A stretch of 40,230 nt of DNA from Candidatus Helarchaeota archaeon (GTDB taxonomy: Archaea > Asgardarchaeota > Lokiarchaeia > Helarchaeales > HEL-GB-A): assembly GCA_016840125.1 (NCBI GenBank), contig JAEOSY010000340.1:1-40230 (forward strand), read 5' to 3'. The translations under genes and the position numbers were made by a program. Positions 1 through 8,200 of the stretch are shown here, one piece after another (within the stretch, counting starts at the first letter, position 1; every line of letters begins with the position of its first letter). The notes below the pieces were generated by a model, which was not told where the DNA came from, did not search any database, and worked only from the letters and a program-made list of their open reading frames with translations.

Positions 1-10
1 ACGGAAAGTG

Positions 11-50
11 AATAAAAGTAAATAAATTTCAATAAATTTGAATAATTTTA
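11..50. repeat. four phased AATAA decamers
   Basis: Four consecutive 10-base units, at 11-20, 21-30, 31-40 and 41-50, each begin with AATAA; the two middle units differ only in their last base. The exact 10-base step puts the A-runs on one helix face, which could bend DNA or present repeated protein-binding sites. It may also be ordinary low-complexity AT sequence. No function is known. Confidence 0.5.
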
Positions 51-70
51 CTTTAGATTTGAGTGGATGT

Positions 71-100
71 ATTTTGCGCAAAATTCCAATTTGCGCATTT
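71..100. promoter_or_regulatory. TGCGCA palindrome pair
   Basis: A perfect 14-base palindrome (ATTTTGCGCAAAAT, 71-84) is followed five bases later by a related half-diverged copy (TTTGCGCATTT, 90-100). The same core recurs upstream of the TnpB-related gene (25592-25605, 25698-25709) and between the TATA box and start of the gene at 2771 (2752-2759). It lies downstream of the gene ending at 149, so it may serve a gene beyond the left edge. An operator role is inference. Confidence 0.35.
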
Positions 101-148
101 TATGATATAATAATATGATATATGATTGATAGGACGGATTCGCAATGG

Positions 149-775
149 TTACAACTTGGAAGTTTCCCAGATGTCGAAAAGGTTTTTAATTGCCCGCGCA
201 CGGATGTTCTCTATCCGGAAGCGGTAGATCCGGATGCGCCCGAACCGTTTCAGATCCACCAGCCCTGCCTTCACCAAGCTTTGTGAATGATGTCGCACGC
301 TATTCCCGTTCAGCTGGGCGTGCCGGGCTAGGGCGGTAATATTCAGTTCGCCTTCAGTGATCAACACTCTCAAGAGACGGATGCGGCTCTTGGAATGGAG
401 GACTTCCTCTATGGGTAACTCCTGGTTCTGGCTGGCTCGACCTATGATGCAACGCTTCTGAATCAACTGCAGCTGTTGCCGAATTTCATTATCAAAACGC
501 TCCTGTTGGATGGCGTAGACCTTTGCCAATAGCAAGAGCTGGTGCTCGGAGAACTCCCCATCGGCCCACCCTTCCGCCACCTGTACAATACATACGGGAT
601 TGAATGTGTTGCACCTTTCTTGGCACGTGGCGCACTCGCTCGGGCGGAATCGGACCTCTGCGGTGTTCAAATTCATCATAAAGTCCCCAAAAGAATTCGT
701 TATCGTTACGACTCCTTTTGTCAAGTCTAGCTGGGCTCCTAGCTCCTGCAAGGTATCTAAAAAGTTCTCGGACAT
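149..775 (-). CDS. Cys4-domain protein with C-terminal winged helix-turn-helix
   Basis: A 208-residue predicted transcriptional regulator in two parts. Residues about 5-110 form a domain with four cysteines (C48, C51, C55, C62; spacing C-x2-C-x3-C-x6-C) followed by an EGW motif and a Leu-rich helix (LLLLAKVYAI). Residues about 125-195 are an ArsR-like winged helix: an SKSRIRLLRVL helix, a GELNITALARHAQLNGNSVR helix-turn-helix and a basic wing (KRFGRIRIYRF). The Cys region also occurs in the proteins at 16387-17397 and 17854-18645. ATG at 775 is preferred because GGAGTGAG lies about 8 bases upstream; a GTG at 784 in the same frame is possible. It is first of four minus-strand genes by position but is transcribed last, behind the roadblock genes. 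Metal or Fe-S binding by the cysteines is inferred from spacing only. Confidence 0.8.
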   Translation of the reverse strand: MSENFLDTLQELGAQLDLTKGVVTITNSFGDFMMNLNTAEVRFRPSECATCQERCNTFNPVCIVQVAEGWADGEFSEHQLLLLAKVYAIQQERFDNEIRQQLQLIQKRCIIGRASQNQELPIEEVLHSKSRIRLLRVLITEGELNITALARHAQLNGNSVRHHSQSLVKAGLVDLKRFGRIRIYRFRIENIRARAIKNLFDIWETSKL

Positions 776-857
776 TGCAGCCACTCACTCCCTATCTAAA
801 TGCTCGAGTTCCTCAAAATTGAAGCGGTCTAGTATGAGGTTGACCACTACTCAATTC

Positions 858-1205
858 TCATATTTTGTTACTCAATTCGTGAGCTAACTCTTCCACTTCA
901 GGCTCGTCATCTTTCTCTTCATTAGGTTTAATGACCACCAATAAATATTCATTCAGCAAACTGACAACCACCTTCTTTTCATTGCAAGAAAGCGTCACCA
1001 TAATTGGATACTGCCCTTCGATACTAATCCCCTGAAAAAATGAGGTCAGCGATCGAGATAGGAATCGCAGATCGAAATCAGGATCCTGAGGACCCGCGGC
1101 GATGAGCACTTTACCCGTATCGCGCGTGCCGATAAAAACACCCGTATAGCCCGTCCGCTCGATAAATGAGTCAAGGACTTTTCCCTTCATTTCCCAATTG
1201 ATCAA
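858..1205 (-). CDS. roadblock/LC7-like small protein A
   Basis: A 115-residue protein with the general pattern of a roadblock/LC7 fold: an N-terminal helix, strand GYTGVFIGTRD, strand KVLIAAG, a long helix (about 45-58), then strands PIMVTLSC, KKVVVSLL and LLVVIKP. The stretch ERTGYTGVFIGT closely matches MERTGYHGAVIAT in the protein at 2266-2667, so the two are paralogues. The last 20 residues are acidic and replace the final helix of the other two. Roadblock proteins in Asgard archaea and bacteria (MglB) act as dimeric partners or activators of small GTPases; here that is family knowledge, not shown. The start is uncertain: TTG at 1205 has GGAAGGTG just upstream, and ATG at 1190 is the alternative. 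Confidence 0.65.
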   Translation of the reverse strand: MINWEMKGKVLDSFIERTGYTGVFIGTRDTGKVLIAAGPQDPDFDLRFLSRSLTSFFQGISIEGQYPIMVTLSCNEKKVVVSLLNEYLLVVIKPNEEKDDEPEVEELAHELSNKI

Positions 1206-1681
1206 ACACCTTCCACCTTCTTACTTTTGAGATAGCGAGGAAATACGCCGCCCAACGCTCTACTTTCATACAAAGGTAGTAAAAAAAGAGCGGAGCAGCC
1301 GAAAACCTTTCTTTTTAAAGTTTCTAGGACCTCGCAGTCTCTGGAAGTGATATGCAAATCCTCCTTTTTAAGAATTGGAGAGTGCTGATGAAAAGTTTAA
1401 TTCTCTTGAAAATAACCATAATCCAATCCCTCGGTTTCTTCTTCAACTTTTTATAAAATTCCTAAAAGGAGTTTAAACTAGAATGCGATTTTTGCAGTTT
1501 CTCGAGCTATCCCAAAACTCGAGTTGTTATTTTAGAAAACTAATTTAATTTTCGTTATAGATTTGGTCTAACATTGGTCTAGTTCGAGGTTCTTTTGCAC
1601 ATTTCTAATTTATGTCGATGAAAAAAAATCGAAAGTAAGAAGAAAATATGTTATATAGGACTTTCTAGGTTTATACTATGA
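1206..1681. other. 476-base stretch without a convincing gene
   Basis: I see no credible gene on either strand. The stretch carries CTCGAG twice (1501-1506 and 1518-1523), which can pair as an inverted repeat with an 11-base loop, and a direct repeat TTGGTCTA at 1563-1570 and 1574-1581, one helical turn apart. It is the upstream region of roadblock-like gene A and the downstream region of gene B. A small RNA cannot be excluded. Confidence 0.4.
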
Positions 1682-2047
1682 TTAGGGGAAAATGAGCTGG
1701 AAGTTTTTGACCGTCTGCTTGACCGCGCGGCGGAAATAAATCTGGCTGGCGGGGAGGTTCACAATTAAATACAGCGGTTCATTGAACTTTCGCTGTGAAG
1801 CAAGACGTTTGATAACGTACTTTTGCTTCTCGTAGGTTAGAGTAATAGTATCGGGCTTTAAACTCCCCTTCGCCATCGTGTTGAAGAATTTCTCGACCTT
1901 AATCAAAAACTCTTCATCAATTTCTCGATCAGCGGTGCCCACCGTGGCTAACACGCCCTGCTGGCGGGAGGCAATGCATCGGGACTGGGCATCCCCGATT
2001 TTCATCCCTTTCAAAAGATGCCTAAGGATTTCACTTTTACCTTCCAC
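1682..2047 (-). CDS. roadblock/LC7-like small protein B
   Basis: A 121-residue protein related to the one at 2266-2667. The clearest match is at the C-terminus, where YFRRAVKQTVKNFQLIF aligns with YFRQGIKRLLKQLDVFL. Strands GVLATVGT, TITLTYEKQKYVIKRL and LYLIVNLP with a helix at about 46-60 give a roadblock-like order. The N-terminal part is more diverged than in A and C (no ERTGY motif). Start is GTG at 2047, with GGTGAT centred about 8 bases upstream. It sits in the same orientation between A and C, with 476 and 218 bases of non-coding DNA on either side, so the three may have separate promoters. Partner GTPase unknown. Confidence 0.6.
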   Translation of the reverse strand: MEGKSEILRHLLKGMKIGDAQSRCIASRQQGVLATVGTADREIDEEFLIKVEKFFNTMAKGSLKPDTITLTYEKQKYVIKRLASQRKFNEPLYLIVNLPASQIYFRRAVKQTVKNFQLIFP

Positions 2048-2265
2048 TAAATCACCATCCGTTGGTAAGTAATTGTCCCTTTTAATAGTGTGACCCCCTA
2101 GGGGATAACTGATTCATGTTACGTTCCGACAAAAACCTTCTCAATCCATTCTCCGTATCGCCCCCAGTCGTTCAAGCGAAATGAGAACCAAGTGGAGTGG
2201 ATTATCAATCGGTTCAAAAGAATGACTAGAAATAAAGAGGGATTCTGATTTTTAGAGGGGCATTT

Positions 2266-2667
2266 TTACCCTAAAAACACGTCTAGCTGCTTTAGTAGCC
2301 GCTTGATCCCCTGTCGGAAGTAGAAGGCATTCGGGGACATCGCGATCATGAGGTGGTGGAAGTCCTCGGGTTCCATGCACTTCGGAAGCTTCCTGATAAA
2401 GAGCTTGTACTTCTTCCCCTCGATCAATAGGTCGCCAGGCTCCCCCTGAAACTCCGCAATATCTTGGTAGAACCGCGCAGCCGTTTGCGCATACGCGGGG
2501 AAGTGTAATTCGGGATCGAGGCGCGTGGAAGTCACCAACAGCTCCCCCGTTTTCGTGGCAATGACCGCCCCATGATACCCCGTCCGCTCCATGTACTCAT
2601 CCAGGATCATCTGGAGCAGGTGTTTGTGCTTCAAAATTTGCTGGGTCAAGAGATGGGTGGCAGACAT
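2266..2667 (-). CDS. roadblock/LC7-like small protein C
   Basis: A 133-residue protein with an extra N-terminal helix (about 1-25), then ERTGYHGAVIATKTGELLV, a typical roadblock first hairpin, a helix at about 60-75, strands GDLLIEGKKYKLFIRKL and HLMIAMSP, and a C-terminal amphipathic helix. It is a paralogue of A (N-terminal half) and B (C-terminal half), so it bridges the other two. The start ATG at 2667 lies about 25 bases from a minus-strand TATA-like box (2690-2698) with no ribosome binding site, which points to a leaderless transcript. It is divergent from the CARF-like regulator at 2771, and the shared promoter carries two palindromes. Role in GTPase regulation is by family analogy. 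Confidence 0.65.
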   Translation of the reverse strand: MSATHLLTQQILKHKHLLQMILDEYMERTGYHGAVIATKTGELLVTSTRLDPELHFPAYAQTAARFYQDIAEFQGEPGDLLIEGKKYKLFIRKLPKCMEPEDFHHLMIAMSPNAFYFRQGIKRLLKQLDVFLG

Positions 2668-2683
2668 ACTTTTAATTAGGTGA

Positions 2684-2760
2684 TCTACCCATATAAATTT
2701 TTATGTTGACATGAAAAGTAATATGTCTACATAAAGCTATATATGGGGAAAATGCGCATA
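2684..2760. promoter_or_regulatory. divergent promoter with two ATGTnnACAT operators
   Basis: A plus-strand TATA box (CTATATAT, about 2736-2743) and a minus-strand one (about 2690-2698) face apart. Between them lie two ten-base near-identical palindromes, ATGTTGACAT (2703-2712) and ATGTCTACAT (2723-2732), exactly 20 bases apart, so both lie on one helix face. A third palindrome, ATGCGCAT (2752-2759), is between the plus TATA box and the start at 2771. The layout suits a dimeric or tetrameric winged-helix regulator controlling both genes; the CARF-like protein at 2771 is the obvious candidate. That link is inference. Confidence 0.55.
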
Positions 2761-2770
2761 TTGTAGTGAG

Positions 2771-3505
2771 ATGCCATACCTTCATGTTGTTTTCATAGGG
2801 CACCACCGGGAGCGCCTGATGAAATCCATCGAACATTGGTCCAGTCAATATCCTCCCCGGCGCTTCATCTTGGTCACGGGACGGCAGGAGCTGAGCGGCA
2901 CGCTAAGGGCTATGGAGATCGCAGAAAAGATGCGGGACGATTTAGTATCCAGAATTATTTCGGTCAATATTGTCCCGTTGGAGATGTTGGATACAGTCAA
3001 AGCGATTCTCAGTTTGATTGAATTGTTGGGACCCGAAATGAAGCAGGGGTATGAGATCATCCTCAATACCTCCGGGTCCCTGCGAATCTTCTCCGTGATT
3101 GCCTACATCCTCGCCTGCCTCCTCAACCTCCGGATTGTGAGTGCCAATCCGCGCTTTGATGAGGAGGATCATGAGATTGGCATTGAGAGTTTTTTCGAAA
3201 TTCCCATCCTGCTCCGCCCTGAACTCTCCCTGACCCTGCAGGAGCGCGAGATTCTGCACGCCATCGGGTCCGGACAGAGTTCCCTCAAGGAACTCATTAC
3301 GGTTATTCGCCCGGGAGTGGGGCGCGGGGCAGGACGGAAGATGGATATCGAACGAACCCGGATCAAACCCGCGCTGGATACCTTAGAAAGGGAAGGATTG
3401 ATCGAGAGGATCCAAGAGCAGAACCGCAAGCGGATCATCCTCACCACGCGCGGGGCGATTTATGCGAAGGCCTTCTCTGCCCTCCAAAGTGCGGAAAATC
3501 CATAA
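2771..3505 (+). CDS. CARF-like domain/winged-helix transcriptional regulator
   Basis: A 244-residue protein. Residues 1-155 look like a Rossmann-type CARF domain: first strand LHVVFIGHHRERL, second RRFILVTGR, and the ligand-loop strand YEIILNTSGSLRIFS (N99-T-S-G-S103) followed by a hydrophobic helix and strand LRIVSANP. Residues about 156-240 form a winged helix (SLTLQEREILHAI, then a helix-turn-helix and the wing NRKRIILTTRGAIYA). This is the architecture of Csa3 and of the archaeal HFX_2341/DUF6293 regulators, which sense cyclic nucleotides or related ligands in CRISPR or other settings. No CRISPR array or cas gene is visible here. The Gly-rich linker GVGRGAGRK inside the winged helix is unusual. 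G+C content is clearly above that of the genes further right. It probably regulates the divergent roadblock-like gene. Confidence 0.7.
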   Translation: MPYLHVVFIGHHRERLMKSIEHWSSQYPPRRFILVTGRQELSGTLRAMEIAEKMRDDLVSRIISVNIVPLEMLDTVKAILSLIELLGPEMKQGYEIILNTSGSLRIFSVIAYILACLLNLRIVSANPRFDEEDHEIGIESFFEIPILLRPELSLTLQEREILHAIGSGQSSLKELITVIRPGVGRGAGRKMDIERTRIKPALDTLEREGLIERIQEQNRKRIILTTRGAIYAKAFSALQSAENP

Positions 3506-3601
3506 CCACAGCTATCTATCATAATTTTTACTGGATGCGTTTTGAATATTACTTGTTTTTAATAAAAAAAGAGATTAAGTAAAAAAGTAGGATCTAGGTG
3601 C

Positions 3602-4180
3602 TTATCCACCCATTCCGCCCATATCGATTCCATATTCTTCGCCTAGAATTTCGAAGAGGGGTCGTAGCGCCATAATCTTTGCGATTTCGCCCACTAACTT
3701 GATATCACCTGACATGTAGGCGCTCATCATATCGGACTCGCCTTGCATTTGTTTCAAGAATGTATCCTTGTTAATCTCGACAACTAAGTCGGGATCCTCA
3801 ACCTTGCCGGTCCCGGCACTGAATTTGGTGTCCTTCACAACCATGTACATGTGGACGTCAAGGTCTGGCACGGACATTTGCATCTTCATATCGTCCATGT
3901 CTTCAAGTTCTTCTTTAGCTTCTTCAGAATTTTCGATAAGTTCCGCCATGCCTTCGAAGAAGGTTGGCATCACTACACTAGCGAGCGGGATTAACTGCTC
4001 CACATCGACGTTAGCCATTTGTTCTCTGATTGCAGGCATAAAGTCCTTGAGGTCTTCGTTTTTTACAACTTCTACAAACCCAATTTCCTTAATTTTACTC
4101 ATAACCTTTGGGATCACTTCTAGAAGTTTGGCAGCATCTGCCCCTTCAAGATCTTTGAGCATTTTTTTTAAGTCTTCCAT
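3602..4180 (-). CDS. SCP2 sterol-carrier-type domain protein
   Basis: A 192-residue cytoplasmic protein. Its C-terminal part (about 100-185) has the SCP2 pattern: strands HMYMVVKDTKFSAGTG and DLVVEINKDTFLKQM, helix SDMMSAYMSGDIKLVGEI with the typical G-[DE]-[IV]-K-[LV]-x-G turn, and a final hydrophobic helix. SCP2 domains bind acyl chains or other lipids in a tunnel. Residues 1-95 are helical and acidic and I do not recognise them. It ends with a Met/Gly-rich tail. Start ATG at 4180 has GGAGGTT about 8 bases upstream. It is divergent from the 79-residue gene at 4340, with which it shares a symmetric promoter region. The physiological lipid is not predictable. Confidence 0.65.
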   Translation of the reverse strand: MEDLKKMLKDLEGADAAKLLEVIPKVMSKIKEIGFVEVVKNEDLKDFMPAIREQMANVDVEQLIPLASVVMPTFFEGMAELIENSEEAKEELEDMDDMKMQMSVPDLDVHMYMVVKDTKFSAGTGKVEDPDLVVEINKDTFLKQMQGESDMMSAYMSGDIKLVGEIAKIMALRPLFEILGEEYGIDMGGMGG

Positions 4181-4187
4181 TCATATA

Positions 4188-4270
4188 AACCTCCATAATC
4201 TGCTCTGGTTGTTATAAATTGCCTCTCAGCATTTAAATGAATTGCCTCTAAACTGCCAAGCATTTATAAC
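4188..4270. promoter_or_regulatory. symmetric divergent promoter, SCP2-type gene and 79-residue gene
   Basis: A perfect nine-base inverted repeat, GTTATAAAT (4211-4219) and ATTTATAAC (4262-4270), brackets a direct repeat AATTGCCTCT (4217-4226 and 4240-4249) and an ATTTAAAT palindrome (4231-4238). The arms look like outward-facing TATA elements, so both genes may be controlled together. The minus-strand ribosome binding site is at 4188-4194. Which TATA-like box is used on the minus strand is uncertain. Confidence 0.4.
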
Positions 4271-4339
4271 AATTGGAGAATAAGCAATTAGCACAAGAAA
4301 ATGGATTTAAACCTTTTCTGAAAAACGTGGAGATGTATC

Positions 4340-4579
4340 ATGCCCATAATGAAAAAAGAATTTGAGAAAGTATTAGGAAGGATCCTGAACGATAAAAACC
4401 TTACAAAGGAATTCCTCCAAAACCCGCAAACAACTCTCGAAAAGTTTGGATTAAAAACAACTGCAGCAGTCGCCCAGGAAGTTAATCGTCAGGTAAAAGA
4501 CTTAATGAACCAAGGGAAGACCGTAGATCAAATTATCAATACCATAGAATCTGAAAATCCTCACGGAAATATCATGTAA
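4340..4579 (+). CDS. small helical protein, weakly leader-peptide-like
   Basis: A 79-residue, Lys- and Asn-rich helical protein with no cysteine. Start ATG at 4340 has GTGGAGATG about 4-12 bases upstream. Residues 9-38 (ILNDKNLTKEFLQNPQTTL then EKFGL) resemble the pattern 'x-x-DP-x-F-x-x-x-L-x-x-NP-x-x-x-L-x-x-x-G' of NHLP-type leader peptides and nitrile-hydratase-like N-termini. I see no obvious core peptide and no modifying enzyme nearby, so a RiPP precursor is only a possibility. The second half, with KDLMNQGKTVDQIINTIES, looks like a helical hairpin. It is divergent from the SCP2-type gene. Confidence 0.5.
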   Translation: MPIMKKEFEKVLGRILNDKNLTKEFLQNPQTTLEKFGLKTTAAVAQEVNRQVKDLMNQGKTVDQIINTIESENPHGNIM

Positions 4580-4742
4580 GTCGTGTGTGTTTTTCTGTCA
4601 ATGTTTTGGGAGAATCATCGCAAATATATCTAACATACGGTATTGTACGTGCCTATTATGGGCCACGACCTAATATTTTGGTGGTTGAAATGAATTCTAA
4701 AAAGAGAGGATATGAGGTAGGTTAGTGCCCATCTTTCCCGAT

Positions 4743-5054
4743 CTAATCCATACCAATTAATACTAGGGATTCTGCGACTGTATCATGTATGTCTCTTTCA
4801 TAACTGAATCCTTCAATATCTCGAAACTCAATGAGAAATTTATTAAGATATTCCCAAGCGTCTCCCATGTTCTTAAGCTTGACATCATCGACGATGATGG
4901 TTTCGACACCCTCTCTGGATACGACTGAGCTGGGTGCCGCGATTCGTTTTAGGATGTCAGGGATGGGCAGTTTCTGCATAATTTCTAAATATCGCTGTGC
5001 CACTTTATTCGCAAGTTGGATTGGAAAAAAGCAATGCGTCACGATGTATGGCAT
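4743..5054 (-). CDS. small alpha/beta protein of unknown function
   Basis: A 103-residue protein. Its start is secure: ATG at 5054 follows a full GGAGGTGAT ribosome binding site (5061-5069), the best in the window, which suggests strong translation. The order is strand MPYIVTHCFFP, helix LANKVAQRYLEIMQKL, strand VETIIVDDVKL, helix GDAWEYLNKFLIEFRD, strand IEGFSYERD, short helix TVAESLVLIGM, compatible with a ferredoxin-like or dimeric alpha-beta barrel fold. From memory, similar short proteins starting MPYIVT are common in Lokiarchaeota-type genomes, often in several copies; their function is unknown to me. Confidence 0.65.
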   Translation of the reverse strand: MPYIVTHCFFPIQLANKVAQRYLEIMQKLPIPDILKRIAAPSSVVSREGVETIIVDDVKLKNMGDAWEYLNKFLIEFRDIEGFSYERDIHDTVAESLVLIGMD

Positions 5055-5296
5055 TCGTTATCACCTCCTTCTATTGTGAAATCACTCCCAGAAGAAGTCT
5101 GAAAGTAATACTATCTAATTTCCCTAGTAGATTTAAATTTTTTCAAACCACGCCACCATCAAATTCAGGAGTGTCGTTAGTTGCTTTTCGCTTAAATCTA
5201 GGTTTTGAAGGGATTTAAAATTGCTAAAGGACTTCGGGAGCCTATTTAATCCGCAATCCTTTTAATGGAAGAGGGGGATTGAAAATTGAATAGAAA

Positions 5297-8200
5297 ATGG
5301 TGTTATCCAAAGAAAAAAAAACGCTACTGCTCGGATTAGTTTGTCTGTGTGTAATCGGAGTGGGGATGATCCCGTTCTTTACCCCCCCTTATATTTTCGA
5401 TTATAGCCATATCAATTGGAATGGGGCGGATTTATCAGAAGGCGTTATTGGAGATCACACCTATTTTAATAATTTTCCCAATTTTACCCAACCAACTCAT
5501 TTAAATGTCTATGATGTGAGGGGACTTCCATACGAGCAACAACTTGTCTTGACCACCTTACAAGGTCTCGTGAATAAGGCGAATACTTCACTTTATTTGA
5601 TCTATCGGAGTTCTGATCAATTTTGGTTGGATCGATTACACGACTACTACGGGGTGAATTACACCAACCTAAATAACGAAACCTATTGGCAAATTATCGA
5701 GAGATATAATTCATCAATTAAAGGCGTTATAATCTATGATCAAAACTTTTTAGATTCCGTCAACGTCGCAACCTTTTTGGCAGGGTTGAATGAGTGTGTA
5801 GTAGTCCACCCCAACATGGTGAATAATTTTTCTAGTTTATTGGGATTAAGCGCCTTCTATGATTTCCGCGGGAACTACACATCTCGAGTCGAACTCTACA
5901 CATGGGCGTTTGAAAACTTCTGGCCATTGGCAAATCAAAAAATGATCGCCAGTCGTCCTCCAGATAAAGTCTATTTCCGCGATTACATAGTAGCGGCATC
6001 TCCTCCCATTTTCACGTTCTGGCTCGAGGTCGGGCCTTTTGGAAATCTTGAGGAAGTTAAACTATTCCGCCGGATCATCGCGGAAACTCCGGCGAATATT
6101 CCCGTGTGGGGATGGTTCACAGACCCGGGGGGGGCTGCTGGGGAGTATGAGGCTGTAAAAGCCATTTCGCATTCTGGGAAATACTCATTTTGTGCTGCGA
6201 TTCCAGATCTAACTGTCCTAAGTGCTTTTAGCGACCCATTGCTTACCCAAAAGCCGGTGAGCTTCAATGCCTCGAGCTATCCCCTTGAGAACAAGGTTTA
6301 TCTGGCTTGTACAGTATCAGACGGCGATAATGTGGATTATGTGTCCAATTTCCTACGCACTAACATTTGGCAGAGCCCAGATCGGGGCACCGTCCCAGTA
6401 GGAATAACGCTGGAGCCGCTAATGGCACGAATATCGCCTGTTATCCTGAGATATTACTACGAGAATGCGACAAGTAATGAATACTTTTTGGCGGGACCAT
6501 CTGGAGCTGGATACTGCTATGTGGATATGAACCCCTCGTTCCCAGACTACTTGAACACCACCAAATACGCCATGGACCAGTCTGACATGCGACAGGTGTG
6601 GCTTCTGAATGGTTACGAGGGGTATATGCCTATTTACTCCACCGAGGTCTTGAATGCGTACACCTCCCCGAATTGTAATTTCTCTGGAATTTACCTGGAT
6701 TATCATGATTTCCAAGCGGAATCCAACGTTCTGATGAACGGCGTACCAGTATTTCATTCCATGTGGGTGGAACGTGAGAATGAGATACTCGGCAAGTTAA
6801 ATTCCATTGCGCTCACAAGCCCTGATCAACCTGTGTTCGTGTGGATAGCTTACAATTCCTGGGACTTCGACTTCACCGCAATAAAAAATGTTTTTGATGC
6901 TCTACCAAATGATACGTATACATTTCTGAGACCGGATCAGTTTGCAGAGCTCTTTAAGCATTATGAGGAGGAAATAAAGACCGAAGGTTGGTTGAATGAG
7001 ACCTCTGTTCTCATTTTAACTACGATTTTTTTGGTTATTGGAGTATTGGCTCTTTCCTTTATTTGGCTCTTTCATAAAACTAGAGTAGATAATGAGATGG
7101 AAGAAACCGCTCATAGAAATTCAAGCTTTCGCTCTCTGTTTAAGGTTTTCTATGTTGTTTTAGACCTCGCATTTTTGCTCGTAGTGAATATTTGTTTCTA
7201 TTCTACCATTCTTAGTGCTATCTATCTCTTCCTACTACTTATTTTTATAATTATAGGGATCTATTTAAGAAAGCCCCTGGAGAAAGCTATTGGGATCAAG
7301 GAAACCCTCCTGCTTTCGATTGGTCTCGGCGCCCTAGGTTTGGTCTTATTTGCAATTGATCCTCAATTCATAATTATCCTTAGTTTTACCTTTGGGATCT
7401 TAATTTCGCGACAGATGCAATCGAACCATTTGTTATTTAAGTCTTCAGATTTAGGTAAACGATCATTTCTTTACTCAATGCTAATTGCAACAGCAGTCTT
7501 ATTGCTCGTTCCTTATCAATTTTACCCACTCTTAATTTGGATAGTTGCAGGAATCTTTATAGTGCTTGCGGGTGTAATTATAATAAGTTTGAAAGAATCT
7601 CATCTTGCCTATTTCGGAAATTTCACAGGGAATATTAGCCATTGGTATCTAAAAGGCATTGCTTTTGGACTTCTCTTGATCTTTTTACTCAACCCACTTT
7701 TTGCACCAGAACGCTTCTTTTTCCATGTATTTTGGGGATTGGAAAATTTTCCAACCAGGCTAGCACTCGGTTTCACCATTGCAGCAATTTATATGTACTC
7801 CATTCTACTATTTGAAATTCTAAGAATAAAAAATGTGAAATTTTCAAGAATTATTGTGGTATCTTTACTGGGTGCTGGAATTTTCTGCTACTTGGTTATG
7901 CCATTCCTCTTGCAGAATGTTTTTATCTTCCTCTTATCTTTTTTCCTATTTATTACCGGCTTCATAGCGCTAATCGATATTAGCTTCATTCGGGCATTAC
8001 AATTTTCTCAATTTCAAGATGTAAGGGATGACCTTTCCGTATCATCAAGGGGACATTCTGGTTTTATCTCACAGTCACTATTCTGGGTAATAATTGGGTT
8101 ATTTTTATTCTACATCCCTCCAACAATAATTGTCGTGGATGCACAGGCCATCTTCGAACTACTGGGTCTCACGGGCATTCAACAGTTGAGTTGGTCCCCT

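Noticed and set aside
492..887. Open frames on both strands over the Cys4/winged-helix gene
   Set aside because: They overlap a gene with clear domain motifs and have no protein character or start signals of their own.
2836..3447. Long antisense and alternative-frame openings over the CARF-like gene
   Set aside because: The high G+C of this gene lengthens chance open frames; none shows a domain or ribosome binding site.
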